NCBI GenBank assembly: GCA_019753235.1
Contig: JAIELF010000007.1
Coordinates: 26,081-90,080 of the forward strand
Direction: 5' to 3'
Length of the DNA stretch: 64,000 bases
Source of the DNA: a bacterium
GTDB lineage: Bacteria; Planctomycetota; Planctomycetia; Kolteriales; Kolteriaceae
A model generated the notes under the pieces. That model was not told the DNA's origin. It ran no database searches and worked only from the letters and a program-made list of their open reading frames with translations. This document shows positions 8,130 through 18,251 of this stretch, in pieces (within the stretch, counting starts at the first letter, position 1; every line of letters begins with the position of its first letter). A program made the position numbers and the translations under genes.

Positions 8130-11100
8130 ATGAAGATTGCGCGCCGATATACGACCGCCGGCCGGGATCCTTATGCCAATGTCCGTTTTGAGCCTCGTAC
8201 GAGCCGAATCAACAATCCCGATGGCTCGGTGGTTTTCGAGGCGAAGGATATTCTCATCCCCGCGGGATGGACACAAGTCGCCACTGACATTCTCGCACAG
8301 AAGTATTTCCGCAAGGCGGGTGTTCCGCTGGATACCGTCGCCGTCGATGAGCCGTCCATGCCGAGTTGGCTCTGTCGTCATGTAGCCAAGGACGGTTGCG
8401 AGCTAGGAGGCGAAACGGATAGCCGACAGGTGTTCCATCGCCTGGCGGGTTGCTGGACCTACTGGGGTTTTAAGCATCATTATTTTGATACCGAGGCAGA
8501 CGCTCGCACGTTCTATGACGAGCTCTGTTACATGTTGGCGATGCAGATGGCGGCGCCCAACAGCCCGCAATGGTTCAATACCGGGCTTCACTGGGCCTAC
8601 GGCATTGATGGGCACGGACAGGGTCACTACTACGTCGATCCCGCCACGCACGAGATGGTTCGTTCGACGACGGCGTATGAACATCCGCAGCCGCACGCTT
8701 GCTTCATCCAAAGCGTCAGCGACGATCTCGTCAACGAAGGCGGGATCATGGATCTGTGGGTTCGCGAAGCCCGTATCTTCAAGTATGGCTCGGGAACCGG
8801 CTCGAACTTCTCGCGAATTCGCGGCGAAGGGGAACCTCTCTCCGGTGGCGGGAAAAGCTCGGGCTTGATGAGCTTTTTGAAGATCGGAGACCGGGCGGCT
8901 GGAGCGATCAAGTCGGGCGGGACGACCCGCCGGGCGGCCAAAATGGTCACGCTCGAGGTCGATCATCCGGATATCGAAGAATACGTCAATTGGAAGGTCG
9001 CCGAGGAACGGAAGGTCGCCGCCCTCGTGGCAGGTTCGAAGTCTTGCAAAAAGCATCTCAATCGCATTTTGTCGGCCGCTTGGCAGACGAACGACCCGGC
9101 CATTCGCTTTGAACCCTCGAAGAACACCTCGCTCAAACGCGCGATCATGGATGCTCGCCAAGCAGAGATTCCCAGCAACTACATCGAACGAACTCTCCAG
9201 CTCGGCAAGCAAGGCGCGCGAGAGATCATCTTCGAAGAGTACGACACGGACTGGAACTCGAAGGCGTACGCGACCGTTTCGGGTCAGAACTCCAACAACT
9301 CCATTCGGATCCCCAATCGGTTCATGACAGCGGTTTCGCAGAAATCTCCTTGGCCTCTCTATTGGCGAACCGAACTCGAACAGGCCGAGAAAGAGAATCG
9401 CGAGCCCAAGCCTCTCAAGGTCCTGGCATCGGAAGATCTTTGGGACGATATCGCCAATGCCGCCTGGGCCTGTGCTGATCCCGGCTTGCAGTTTCATGAC
9501 ACGATCAACGAATGGCACACCTGCTCCAACGATGAGCCGATCCTCGCATCGAATCCCTGCAGCGAGTACATGTTCATCGACGATACGGCATGCAATCTCG
9601 CGTCGCTAAACTTGGTTCGGTTCTTCGACAACGAGTCGAAGCGATTCGATGTTCTCTCCTATCGTCATGCCGTTCGTATTTGGACGATGGTGCTCGAGAT
9701 CTCGGTCACGATGGCGCAGTTCCCGAGCAAAGCGATCGCGCAAAAGTCTTACGACTACCGCACGCTCGGCTTGGGCTACGCGAATCTCGGCACGCTGTTG
9801 ATGGTTAATGGCATCCCGTATGATTCGCCGGAAGCTCTTGCTTGGTGCGGGTCGCTGACTTGCATCATGCACATGGGGGCGTACGCCACCAGTGCCGAGA
9901 TGGCCAAGCAGCTTGGTCCCTTTTCCCGCTTCGATGACAATCGGGATGCGATGTTGCGTGTGATTCGCAATCACCGCCGAGCCGCTTACGCGGTGGCGTC
10001 GTCGGAATACGAACAACTGACGGTTGCCCCCGTGCCGATCGATAGGAACGCTTGTCCCGATTATCTCCTTCATGCAGCCCGCGAAGATGCCGACCGTGCG
10101 GTGGAATGGGGCGAGAAGTACGGCTACCGCAATGCTCAGGTGACGGTCCTCGCGCCGACTGGGACGATTGGCCTGGTGATGGATTGCGACACGACCGGCA
10201 TCGAGCCTGACTTCGCCTTGGTGAAGTTCAAGAAGCTCGCGGGGGGCGGTTACTTCAAGATCATCAACCAGAGTATTCCGCCGGCTCTGGAGAATCTCGG
10301 CTACACGCCGGAACAGGTCGAGGAGATTGTTCGGTACTCGAAGGGGTCGGGCTCGTTGGTCGGTTGCCCGCATCTTCATCCCGAGGCACTGCGAGCCAAG
10401 GGCTTCACCGACGAGGTGCTTTCGCGGATTGAAGCATCACTTCCCTCGGCATTCGAGCTTCATTTCGCGTTCAATGCCTTTGTGGTGGGCCGCGAATTCT
10501 GCATGGAAAAGTTGGGCATTTCGGAATCGAAGCTGCTCGATCCGACATTCGACCTTCTGCGGGCGCTCGGTTTTTCTTCCGAACAGATTGCCCAGGCCAG
10601 CGATTATGTCTGTGGCACGATGACGGTCGAAGGGGCTCCGCATTTGAAGGAGGAGCACTACGCAGTCTTTGATTGTGCCAATCGGTGTGGCAAGAAGGGT
10701 ACCCGGTTTCTTTCGACGATGTCGCACTTGCACATGATGGGGGCCGCCCAGCCGTTCATCAGCGGCGCCATCAGCAAGACGATCAACATGCCGCACGAAG
10801 CGACGATTGAAGATGTCAAGGAAGCGTATGAGGAGTCCTGGCGATTAATGATCAAAGCCATCGCGATCTACCGCGATGGATCGAAGCTTAGCCAACCTCT
10901 AAGCTCTGCCAGCGACCTTTCGGACGAAGAGGAAGCGTCCGAGGAGAAGGCGATTCCGCAGACCGCCGTGCAGGTGGCCGAGCGTATTGTTCACCGTTAC
11001 ATCGCGCGTCGGCGTCGGCTTCCCGACCGTCGATCGGGCTACACACAGAAGGCTCGGCTCGGTGGACATAAGATCTACGTCCGGACCGGCGAGTATGACG

Positions 11101-11942
11101 ACGGTTCGTTAGGAGAGATCTTCCTCGACATGCACCGCGAAGGGGCCGCGTTCCGCAGCTTGATGAATTGCTTCGCCATTGCGGTTTCGCTTGGCTTACA
11201 GCATGGTGTCCCTTTGGAAGAGTTCGTCGATGCATTCGTCTTCACGCGCTTTGAACCCAACGGCATGGTTGCGGGCAACCCGCACATCAAGATGGCGACG
11301 TCGGTGATCGACTACATCTTCCGAGAACTCGCGATCACTTACCTTGGTCGACATGACCTCGCGCAAGCGCAGCCAGAGGATCTTCGCAACGACGCATTGC
11401 ATCAGTCCGAGGAAGATGAAGTCGAATACGAGCAGGAAGAGGTTGTCAGCCAGACGATGGTGAACCCGAACAAGGGGGATCTTCCGTTGGATCAACGGGG
11501 GCCGAGCACGGCTCGTCATCCTCGATCAGAACATGTTCGCCTTTCTTATGGGAAGCCTAACGGTACCAATGGTGCCAATGGTTCAGACGAGAAGGTAACA
11601 AAGCCGACGCGTCCGGCGACTCCGGAGACCAATGGCCATGCCTCGAAGAGTTCGGTGTCGGCCAACGGGCATCATCATGGCCACACCAACGGCAAACCGA
11701 AGAGTTCTACGGCGAACGGTGCTTCGAACATGGCGACGATGGATCTCGACGAGAATGACCTCAAGGTGACCGTCTCGAAGAAATTCAAAACCAATGAGCG
11801 GGCTGAATTGATTCGAGCAGCTCGACTGAAGGGATTTGAGGCAGAGCCTTGCAATAACCAGATGTGTGGAGCCTACACGTTGGTCCGCAATGGGACATGC
11901 CTTAAGTGCCTGAGTTGCGGCGAGACGACCGGCTGCAGCTAG
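8130..11942 (+). CDS. nrdJ: Class II (adenosylcobalamin-dependent) ribonucleotide reductase
   Basis: A 1270-residue enzyme that reduces ribonucleotides to deoxyribonucleotides using a B12-generated radical. Recognisable segments include the N-terminal [34 protein letters not shown], the active-site segment [20 protein letters not shown] and the loop [19 protein letters not shown]. The tail carries a Cys cluster ([20 protein letters not shown] and CGETTGCS), expected for the redox/zinc-type C terminus of this subfamily. A low-complexity Asn/Gly/His/Ser linker (about residues 1150-1210) separates the barrel from the tail. ATG 8130 has AGGAAGGA upstream. No activating or small subunit gene is nearby, as expected for class II. 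No intein is present. Confidence 0.93.
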   Translation: MKIARRYTTAGRDPYANVRFEPRTSRINNPDGSVVFEAKDILIPAGWTQVATDILAQKYFRKAGVPLDTVAVDEPSMPSWLCRHVAKDGCELGGETDSRQVFHRLAGCWTYWGFKHHYFDTEADARTFYDELCYMLAMQMAAPNSPQWFNTGLHWAYGIDGHGQGHYYVDPATHEMVRSTTAYEHPQPHACFIQSVSDDLVNEGGIMDLWVREARIFKYGSGTGSNFSRIRGEGEPLSGGGKSSGLMSFLKIGDRAAGAIKSGGTTRRAAKMVTLEVDHPDIEEYVNWKVAEERKVAALVAGSKSCKKHLNRILSAAWQTNDPAIRFEPSKNTSLKRAIMDARQAEIPSNYIERTLQLGKQGAREIIFEEYDTDWNSKAYATVSGQNSNNSIRIPNRFMTAVSQKSPWPLYWRTELEQAEKENREPKPLKVLASEDLWDDIANAAWACADPGLQFHDTINEWHTCSNDEPILASNPCSEYMFIDDTACNLASLNLVRFFDNESKRFDVLSYRHAVRIWTMVLEISVTMAQFPSKAIAQKSYDYRTLGLGYANLGTLLMVNGIPYDSPEALAWCGSLTCIMHMGAYATSAEMAKQLGPFSRFDDNRDAMLRVIRNHRRAAYAVASSEYEQLTVAPVPIDRNACPDYLLHAAREDADRAVEWGEKYGYRNAQVTVLAPTGTIGLVMDCDTTGIEPDFALVKFKKLAGGGYFKIINQSIPPALENLGYTPEQVEEIVRYSKGSGSLVGCPHLHPEALRAKGFTDEVLSRIEASLPSAFELHFAFNAFVVGREFCMEKLGISESKLLDPTFDLLRALGFSSEQIAQASDYVCGTMTVEGAPHLKEEHYAVFDCANRCGKKGTRFLSTMSHLHMMGAAQPFISGAISKTINMPHEATIEDVKEAYEESWRLMIKAIAIYRDGSKLSQPLSSASDLSDEEEASEEKAIPQTAVQVAERIVHRYIARRRRLPDRRSGYTQKARLGGHKIYVRTGEYDDGSLGEIFLDMHREGAAFRSLMNCFAIAVSLGLQHGVPLEEFVDAFVFTRFEPNGMVAGNPHIKMATSVIDYIFRELAITYLGRHDLAQAQPEDLRNDALHQSEEDEVEYEQEEVVSQTMVNPNKGDLPLDQRGPSTARHPRSEHVRLSYGKPNGTNGANGSDEKVTKPTRPATPETNGHASKSSVSANGHHHGHTNGKPKSSTANGASNMATMDLDENDLKVTVSKKFKTNERAELIRAARLKGFEAEPCNNQMCGAYTLVRNGTCLKCLSCGETTGCS

Positions 11943-11997
11943 AGTCATCATGGTGCTACAGGGCCTCGAACGGGCCTTGTCGGGAACACGGAAGTCT

Positions 11998-12045
11998 CAA
12001 AGCCCTTCCATTCTTTAACGAGGTGGGAGGGCTTTGGGTTTTCTT
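11998..12045 (+). terminator. Rho-independent terminator of nrdJ
   Basis: CAAAGCCCTTCC (11998-12009) pairs with GGGAGGGCTTTG (12025-12036) with one wobble pair and a 15-base loop, followed by GGTTTTCTT. It lies 55 bases after the nrdJ stop and just before the convergent PilZ gene. Confidence 0.8.
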
Positions 12046-12064
12046 GCGGATGACCTGGTCGGCG

Positions 12065-12442
12065 TTAACTGATTCGTTCGAGGAAGCGAGCGCCGATCTC
12101 GTAAAAGCGACCGACTTGCCGAGCTCGAACGACCTCGGCGAGAAAGCGATAAAAGTCTCCATTGGGGCTGGTGAGCCCGACGATCACGTTTCCAAGAATC
12201 GGGCGAGTATGCAGAAATCCCACCCCGCCATGGGAGAGATCTTTGCCCGCACAGAGTTCGGTCTTGTTGTCTTTGGTGACTTGAACCTGCCGCGAGTACG
12301 CGTGACGATCCTCTGTCCGAAGCTCCATCCCTGCGGTCGGCAGCTGCGACAAGAGATTGTCCACAGCGGTGGCGATCGTTTCCGGCCCCACCGGCGATGT
12401 CGACAAACGGACCGACTCAGAGGTCGACGACGAAAGGCTCAT
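12065..12442 (-). CDS. PilZ-like domain protein
   Basis: A 125-residue cytoplasmic protein. It contains an Arg pair (EDRHAYSRQV, residues about 44-53) followed by DLSHGGVGF, which together match the RxxxR and D/NxSxxG motifs with which PilZ domains bind cyclic di-GMP. The C-terminal part (RFYEIGARFLE) fits the closing beta strand and helix of the fold. ATG 12442 is preferred over the more distant ATG at 12505. It may link cyclic di-GMP levels to motility or surface polymers, but nothing nearby confirms this. Confidence 0.6.
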   Translation of the reverse strand: MSLSSSTSESVRLSTSPVGPETIATAVDNLLSQLPTAGMELRTEDRHAYSRQVQVTKDNKTELCAGKDLSHGGVGFLHTRPILGNVIVGLTSPNGDFYRFLAEVVRARQVGRFYEIGARFLERIS

Positions 12443-12512
12443 GTGTTCTGATCTCGACGTGCTAAAGCTGTTCTGCCTTAACCCTAGCACGTCCGCTACC
12501 AACACGACGAAT

Positions 12513-12552
12513 CAAAATGATCAAAGCCCCGCCTAGTTAGTTACTCTTTGAT
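12513..12552 (-). terminator. Possible terminator of the 683-residue secreted protein gene
   Basis: On the minus strand ATCAAAG (12552-12546) pairs with CTTTGAT (12526-12520) across a 19-base loop and is followed by CATTTTGATT. The left arm overlaps the last codons of the gene. The stem is AT-rich, so this is a weak call. Confidence 0.4.
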
Positions 12553-14592
12553 GATCATTCGGGCTAATAGGTCGAAATCCTGATCGTTTCGGGCAGGATC
12601 AAACTTCAGTGATTCTTCCATCTGCACCAATTGCTGCTGTCGTTGGGCGGTCTCGGCCCGAAGGTTTCGGTCGGGCGTCGCCACGTAAATGCCGACGTTG
12701 CTGCGAACATCGCGGATTCGAACACCAGTGTCGGTATTCTCGTGTTCGATATCGTGCGCGCCGTCGGCATCCACTCGCCAAACATCAAGGTCTTTCCCCC
12801 GAAGGTAGCCCGGGAGAACGAAATCAAACGTGACGGCCCGTGGCTCCGGAAAAGCAAAAACCCGTTCCTTCGTATCGACGGCATAGTCGAGATCCAGGCC
12901 AAACAAAAGAGCCCCACGAGGTGATGCGATCGTCGAAACATCCCAACCAAGAGCACCGGGAGAAGGCTGAACGTGGTAGTCGATAGCGTCACCTTCCAGA
13001 TAGAAATGGTCGAGCATGCGGATCTCGCGGCCGACCCGGCCCAGTTCGTCCAGCGTGTCGCGGAACTTGATAAGCGATCGGGGGCTGAGATTGAACCAGT
13101 AGAGCGAGGTAATTCGGTTCGCAAGGGCATGATACGCTTGTGATCGAAGCTCGCCGGGCGTCGGTCCACGCCGGCGTCGCCCATCAAACCCCTTCCAGCC
13201 ATCGGCGGGCCCCTGAGCCCAGTACGCCGTCGGCGCGGGTCGGCTCAACTCGCGAAGACTCCGGGTCATGTCGCCGATCGTCTCAAGAGGCGAACCCCAA
13301 TAGATCGGCTTGTTCCGAAACCGCTCGTACTTAGGCCACGAATCAACGTGCGGCGCGACGACGCGGTATGCATCGTAATGGGGGAAATCGGTCAGGCCGG
13401 CGTAGTATCGCCAAGTGGATTCATCGCTCAGTGTGACCGACGTCGGCAATCGGCTCTTCGAGTAGTTGGCCGATTCGTCGTAGACCTTTTGAGGGGACTC
13501 GTTGTCTTCGGGATTGGGATACTGCGGTTCGCCCAGCCACTCGGCGGCATGCACGCGAGGGAGAAGATCCTCTCGATCGTATTCCTCGATCGGTCTCAAG
13601 TTGTGAAAGTATTTCAGAGGATAACGCGTGAAAAGGCCATCGGGCCCGGTTTGATCCGAGTAGCCAGGCGTCCCCTGGTAATGAGCGGTATTCACATGAA
13701 TTCGCTTAAGCATCTTCAAAAAGGGTTCGTACGTCACGGAAAGGCCGAAGGCCGATCCTGAAACAACCCATCCCCCGCTGATGTCGAATGCCTCGCGTTT
13801 GATGCGAGTCCGGCCCCAGACGGTGCGAGTCTTTCCATCCGCACCAGCAAGGTCGACCGCAATCAATCCATAGGTGAGGGGAAGCGTTTCCGCTTGAAAG
13901 TCAATGACCAATCGATCGTTGGCCAGCAGTGCATTCTCTGCCGACGGCGTCTTCCATGTGAATATCGGATGCAGTCGATCGAAGACCATCCACTGCGACG
14001 GATCGGCCGGCGTGAAGAGACGAACACCGCTTACCTTCCAGTCGCTTTTCGATGCATTCGCCAGGTGAACAATGCCTCGATTGGGAAAGACGCGATCTTC
14101 GCTGCTGAGATACGTGATGGCCGAGATCCAGAGATCAGGCTGCTCGATCCGCAGAGGGATCGTTGCGGGCCCAGCATTCGTTTGGATTTCGATGAGATGC
14201 TCGGTGCCGATCCCCCAGTCGCCTCGGCGACCATTCCATGCGAAATGCCGACGCGCGTTGGCAGGCATCGACGGCTGATCTGACAATCCCTTGAAACTGT
14301 GCCACGCGATAGTCCCTTTTTGTCGAAGGGCTTCGGGGTCGGCTCCATCGATTTTGACCGATTGGATTTGAACGGGACTTCCCGCGTGCGCCTGCACCAC
14401 TAAATCAATCCGCGTCCCCAGATCGGTCGGAACAGGCCTGCTGTACTTCATGCGCGGTGCCAGCACGTGCGGCGTCACGACCAGGGATTCAAGCGTCAAC
14501 GGGCCGGCCGACTCCCCGCGGATCATCTCCGTTCCAAGAAGTAGAACGAGTGCCAACACCATAAGACGACCGTGAAGGGAAGGTTTGTTCAC
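12541..14592 (-). CDS. Large secreted protein, possibly glycoside-hydrolase-like
   Basis: A 683-residue exported protein. GTG 14592 was chosen because GGAG lies 10 bases upstream and the signal peptide (about residues 1-27, LMVLALVLLLGTEMIRG) then starts at once; an in-frame ATG exists at 14685. The first half is beta-rich. The second half (about 290-560) has many Trp, Tyr and His and segments such as RIHVNTAHYQGTPGYSDQTG and TAYWAQGPADGWKGFDGR, which resemble TIM-barrel glycosidase-type proteins. I cannot place catalytic residues, so the enzyme class is a guess. The C terminus has a Gln/Glu-rich helix. Confidence 0.65.
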   Translation of the reverse strand: MNKPSLHGRLMVLALVLLLGTEMIRGESAGPLTLESLVVTPHVLAPRMKYSRPVPTDLGTRIDLVVQAHAGSPVQIQSVKIDGADPEALRQKGTIAWHSFKGLSDQPSMPANARRHFAWNGRRGDWGIGTEHLIEIQTNAGPATIPLRIEQPDLWISAITYLSSEDRVFPNRGIVHLANASKSDWKVSGVRLFTPADPSQWMVFDRLHPIFTWKTPSAENALLANDRLVIDFQAETLPLTYGLIAVDLAGADGKTRTVWGRTRIKREAFDISGGWVVSGSAFGLSVTYEPFLKMLKRIHVNTAHYQGTPGYSDQTGPDGLFTRYPLKYFHNLRPIEEYDREDLLPRVHAAEWLGEPQYPNPEDNESPQKVYDESANYSKSRLPTSVTLSDESTWRYYAGLTDFPHYDAYRVVAPHVDSWPKYERFRNKPIYWGSPLETIGDMTRSLRELSRPAPTAYWAQGPADGWKGFDGRRRRGPTPGELRSQAYHALANRITSLYWFNLSPRSLIKFRDTLDELGRVGREIRMLDHFYLEGDAIDYHVQPSPGALGWDVSTIASPRGALLFGLDLDYAVDTKERVFAFPEPRAVTFDFVLPGYLRGKDLDVWRVDADGAHDIEHENTDTGVRIRDVRSNVGIYVATPDRNLRAETAQRQQQLVQMEESLKFDPARNDQDFDLLARMIIKE

Positions 14593-14827
14593 TGCGCGAA
14601 TACTCCGTGTTAAGACCTTCGGGGACAAGCAAGCGGATACATCTTGATATAGGCTTCCCCGCTCTTCCGGACGAATCGAAAGCATCTGCGTTGCCCTCTT
14701 GCGCTAAGTAGCCCATTTTCCCCGACGAAGCTTTGCACGGATCATCTTGTTTGAAACGTCAAGAACGAGTATGGGCCTGCGTTGGTGTTCCAATCACGTA
14801 AGAGCGGCCCGAAAAAGGACCCTTCCC

Positions 14828-16261
14828 ATGCAACCGGCCATCATTCTTCTTCTGGTCGGGCTGTCGGGAGAACCGACCGATTCGTCGTCGGCTCCGTCGT
14901 CGGCGTCCCCGACGGAGGGGGGCGAACAGTACATTCTGCTCGACAATAATCGGATCTCGTCGGGCCGAGTTACCGAGAAGGGTGAGGATTATCTGGTCGA
15001 GAGGCGCGGCGCCCGCGTCGTCGTACCGAAATGGCGAACACAGGTGGTGGCCGACTCGCTTGAAGAGATTTATCGCTATCGATCGCAGAGGATCCCTGTC
15101 AACGATGTCCCCATGCGAGCTGATTTTGCTCGATGGTGCTTTGAGCAAGGGCTCGTCGATTTTGCGGTCGCCGAGTGCCAATTGATTCTGTCGTTGGATC
15201 CATCGAACGACACGGCACGGCGAGTGATGAAGCTCTGCAAGCCTGAGCCGAAAGTGGCCCACGATCGTCCCGCCTCGGGAACAAACACAACCCGCGCTCG
15301 ACTTCGTCAACCGGACCCGGCTCGCGTGGTGGGGCATTTCAAGTCGGCCTACGGGCAGGATCTCTTCGACGAATACAAGCGAATGGAGCCGATGCTCCGG
15401 CAGAGTTGCGGCAGCTCGGCATGTCATGGCTCTCGCCACGAAGGAGTCTTTCGCATCTATAGCCGAACGAACAGCACCGGGACGGATATCGGACTGACCG
15501 CGCGCAATCTGAGGTCGTTGATTGATTCGATTGACTACAGCGACCCGCAGCGAAGCCCGATCCTTTACAAGTCGCTCGAAAGGCATGGATCGTCGTCGCT
15601 GGCGCCGCTGGGTGGAGTGCAAGATCCCACCTACATTCAGCTTCAAGAGTGGGTTCACGAAGTCGCGCATCGATGGTCGGGAAATGAGATTCCGCTCGAT
15701 GCGCAGGAAGGTGAAGAACTCGCAGCGAAGGCCGAGCCCGATGACGGTTCCTTCGCCCAGGGGCGTCGCATTACCGAGTCGAAGCGGTACGTCAGGCGAA
15801 CAGGTCGGCCCGAGCGGCCCGGCATGTTGCCCGGCGACGAGATGCCGGGAATGTCGGCCGGCATGGCGGCGGCGGATGATTCGCCCGCTCCTCCCGTCGA
15901 GAAGATGAGCGACCCAGCGGCCGACGACGAGTCTGTTGCCGAATCAAAGGATTCTTCGCGATCAACTTGGCCCGAGAAACGAACGAACGTCGAAGGTAAG
16001 ATTTCTGCCCGTCAGATGGCCGAGCCCGTTGCAACGACCGAGCCGATGGGAATCAAACCTCCTTCGCCGGGCCCTGTTCGCCGGGCGATGAATCGTTTCG
16101 TCGACATGGTCGGCGGTCGACCACGTTTCAAGACATCGATCCCGATTGAAGGAAATAAACGAGGAGAGGTGTTTGAAGCCGCTCCGCCGCCATTGAGTCT
16201 TCAGCAAGACTTTCTGAATCAGAACGAAGTCCTCGATAACAATGTTCCATCGCCCGAATGA
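14828..16261 (+). CDS. Secreted cytochrome-c-like protein with a CxxxxCH motif
   Basis: A 477-residue exported protein. A short signal peptide (MQPAIILLLVGLSGEP) is followed by a beta-type domain (about 35-80) and a helical region. A segment (about 190-280) with SCGSSACHGSRHEGVFRIYS and later DPQRSPILYKSLERHG follows. This resembles the C-x-x-C-H plus S-P-x-L layout of planctomycete cytochrome domains, but the Cys pair is spaced CxxxxCH, so heme attachment is uncertain. The C-terminal 180 residues are low complexity. ATG 14828 has AAGGA 8 bases upstream. It is convergent with the dipeptidase gene, 5 bp away. Confidence 0.65.
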   Translation: MQPAIILLLVGLSGEPTDSSSAPSSASPTEGGEQYILLDNNRISSGRVTEKGEDYLVERRGARVVVPKWRTQVVADSLEEIYRYRSQRIPVNDVPMRADFARWCFEQGLVDFAVAECQLILSLDPSNDTARRVMKLCKPEPKVAHDRPASGTNTTRARLRQPDPARVVGHFKSAYGQDLFDEYKRMEPMLRQSCGSSACHGSRHEGVFRIYSRTNSTGTDIGLTARNLRSLIDSIDYSDPQRSPILYKSLERHGSSSLAPLGGVQDPTYIQLQEWVHEVAHRWSGNEIPLDAQEGEELAAKAEPDDGSFAQGRRITESKRYVRRTGRPERPGMLPGDEMPGMSAGMAAADDSPAPPVEKMSDPAADDESVAESKDSSRSTWPEKRTNVEGKISARQMAEPVATTEPMGIKPPSPGPVRRAMNRFVDMVGGRPRFKTSIPIEGNKRGEVFEAAPPPLSLQQDFLNQNEVLDNNVPSPE

Positions 16262-16266
16262 GGGAC

Positions 16267-17640
16267 TCATCCGTCTCCTTTATTGGCAAGTTCTTCGAAG
16301 AGATAGGCGATTGCCAGGGCGCCTCGGTGGTAATCCTTCAAACAAAACTTTTCGTTCGGCGAATGAGTGTTGTCATCGTTGAGACCAAAGCCAAGCAACA
16401 GACTATCGACGCCAAGCACTTCTTTGAATGAACTGCAAATAGGAATGCTCCCCCCTTCGCGGATGTAGAAGGGCTTTTTGCCATACGCCTTTTGAAGGGC
16501 CCGAGAGGCAGCCCGGACGGTGGGACTCTCGAGCGGTACCACAACGGCGGCGGCTCCGTGGTGGTGTTTGATCGCGATCGAGATGCCCTTCGGCTTGATC
16601 TCTTCAAGGTAAGCTTTCAGTGCCGACTCAATCTTGCTCGGCTCTTGGTTCGGAACCAACCGAAAGCTAAACTTTGCACCGGCTTTCGCGGGCAGAACCG
16701 TCTTGGCCCCTTCTCCTTGATAGCCACCCCAGATGCCGTTGATGTCGCACGTAGGGCGAGCCCAGCGTCGCTCGAGCGTCGAGTAACCCTTCTCGCCGAA
16801 GAGATCATCCACTCCCATCTCGCTCCTATACTCTTCGTCGGAAAAAGGGAGCCGAGCAATGGACGTTCGTTCCGCTTCGCTCAAGGGCAAGACATCGTCG
16901 TAAAATCCGGGAACACGAACTCGGCCATCGGGATCGACCAATTGTGCCAACATCTCGGTCAGAGCATTGATTGGATTCTTGACCGATCCACCAAACGTCC
17001 CGCTGTGCAAGTCTCGTTTAGGGCCATCCAGGTAGATTTCGAAATAACAAATCCCTTTGAGACCATAAGTGATGGCGGGCTGATCCGGGGCATACATCGA
17101 ACTATCGCTGATGACGACGGCATCGCACGACAGACGATCCTTCAATGTAGACAAGGCATCGCCGATGCCAGAACTGCCGACTTCTTCTTCCCCTTCGATG
17201 ATCACCTTGACATTGATCGGAAGCTTGCCCACGGTCTTCATCCAAGCTTCGATCGCGTTGAGGTGAAGGTACATTTGGCCTTTATCGTCGGTCGCGCCCC
17301 GGGCGTAAATATTACCGCCACGAACAGTCGGCTCGAAGGCCGGGCTCTCCCACTTGTCGTCAGGATCAGACGGTTGCACGTCGTAGTGGCCATAAACCAA
17401 GATCGTCGGCTGGCCGGGCGCCAGCAATGATTCACCGTAAACGAGCGGGTTGCCGACGGTCGGGATGATTTCCGTCGCGAGGCCGGCCGATCTCATTTTT
17501 CGGGCGACGAACTGACATGCTTCTTCGATCGCGGGTTTACACGTGCTGTCGGCACTCACGCTCTTGATTCGAAGAAACGATTTCAACTCATCTTCGAATC
17601 GCTCGCGATGCGTTTCAATGAATTCATAAGGACTAGCCAT
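16267..17640 (-). CDS. M20-family dipeptidase
   Basis: A 457-residue metallopeptidase without a signal peptide. Metal ligands and catalytic residues of M20 (carnosinase/PepV-like) are visible: YGHYDVQP (His85, Asp87), RGATDDKGQ (Asp118 bridging the two zinc ions), EGEEEVGS (residues 149-156) and DLHSGTFGG. The length fits the dipeptidase branch, with a dimerisation lid between about 215 and 340. It should hydrolyse small peptides in the cytoplasm. The bcp gene lies 69 bp upstream on the same strand and may share the transcript. Confidence 0.88.
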   Translation of the reverse strand: MASPYEFIETHRERFEDELKSFLRIKSVSADSTCKPAIEEACQFVARKMRSAGLATEIIPTVGNPLVYGESLLAPGQPTILVYGHYDVQPSDPDDKWESPAFEPTVRGGNIYARGATDDKGQMYLHLNAIEAWMKTVGKLPINVKVIIEGEEEVGSSGIGDALSTLKDRLSCDAVVISDSSMYAPDQPAITYGLKGICYFEIYLDGPKRDLHSGTFGGSVKNPINALTEMLAQLVDPDGRVRVPGFYDDVLPLSEAERTSIARLPFSDEEYRSEMGVDDLFGEKGYSTLERRWARPTCDINGIWGGYQGEGAKTVLPAKAGAKFSFRLVPNQEPSKIESALKAYLEEIKPKGISIAIKHHHGAAAVVVPLESPTVRAASRALQKAYGKKPFYIREGGSIPICSSFKEVLGVDSLLLGFGLNDDNTHSPNEKFCLKDYHRGALAIAYLFEELANKGDG

Positions 17641-17709
17641 GATCGACTCCTGTACCGACCGAGCCCTCGGCGATCGGCAGACGGCCTTTCGCCTTGAAGG
17701 CGTTGCTGA

Positions 17710-18183
17710 CTACTCCAATTCAGCCAAGGCATCGAGAACTTGCTGAGCGTGCTCTTCAGGTTTGACTCGCTGCCAAACCTTGGCCACTTTGCCGGCCGGA
17801 TCGATCAGATAGGTGGATCGCTGAATCCCCATCGATTTTTTGCCGTACATGTTCTTTTCTCGCCAAACGCCATACTTCTCGGCCAGGGCATGATCGGTGT
17901 CGGCGAGGAGCGGGAAGTTCAGTTTGAATTTGTCGCGGAATTTGGCGTGGCTGGCGACATCGTCTGGACTGACGCCAAGCACCACGGCGCCATGCTCGGC
18001 CAGATCGTCGTTGGCGTCGCGAAACGCGCACGCTTCTTTAGTACAGCCGGGCGTGTCATCCTTCGGATAAAAGTACAGAACGATCGGCTTCCCCTTGAAG
18101 TCTGAAAGCTTGACCGTCTTGCCCTCTGCATTCTTCAGCGTGAACGCCGGCGCCTTCTGACCCACTTCGATCCAATCGCCCAT
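17710..18183 (-). CDS. bcp: Thiol peroxidase, Bcp/PrxQ-type peroxiredoxin
   Basis: A 157-residue cytoplasmic peroxidase that reduces hydrogen and organic peroxides with thioredoxin. [18 protein letters not shown] gives peroxidatic Cys47 and resolving Cys52, the five-residue spacing of atypical 2-Cys PrxQ enzymes. The rest ([26 protein letters not shown]) is typical. ATG 18183 with AAGGA 9 bases upstream gives the family's usual length; the frame extends to 18321 without support. It lies between the alpha-2-macroglobulin and dipeptidase genes on one strand. Confidence 0.92.
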   Translation of the reverse strand: MGDWIEVGQKAPAFTLKNAEGKTVKLSDFKGKPIVLYFYPKDDTPGCTKEACAFRDANDDLAEHGAVVLGVSPDDVASHAKFRDKFKLNFPLLADTDHALAEKYGVWREKNMYGKKSMGIQRSTYLIDPAGKVAKVWQRVKPEEHAQQVLDALAELE

Positions 18184-18251
18184 GGCTGAATTCCTTGTCA
18201 TGCGAACAGAGCCTCGAACCCAATATGCCCGATTGTAGGCTCCTGCGACTG

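Noticed and set aside
8403..9518. 371-residue open frame on the minus strand
   Set aside because: It is antisense to nrdJ, where the plus-strand protein is certain.
8130..11942. Intein or frameshift in nrdJ to explain its 1270 residues
   Set aside because: The extra length is explained by the linker and the Cys tail; no intein splicing motifs were seen.
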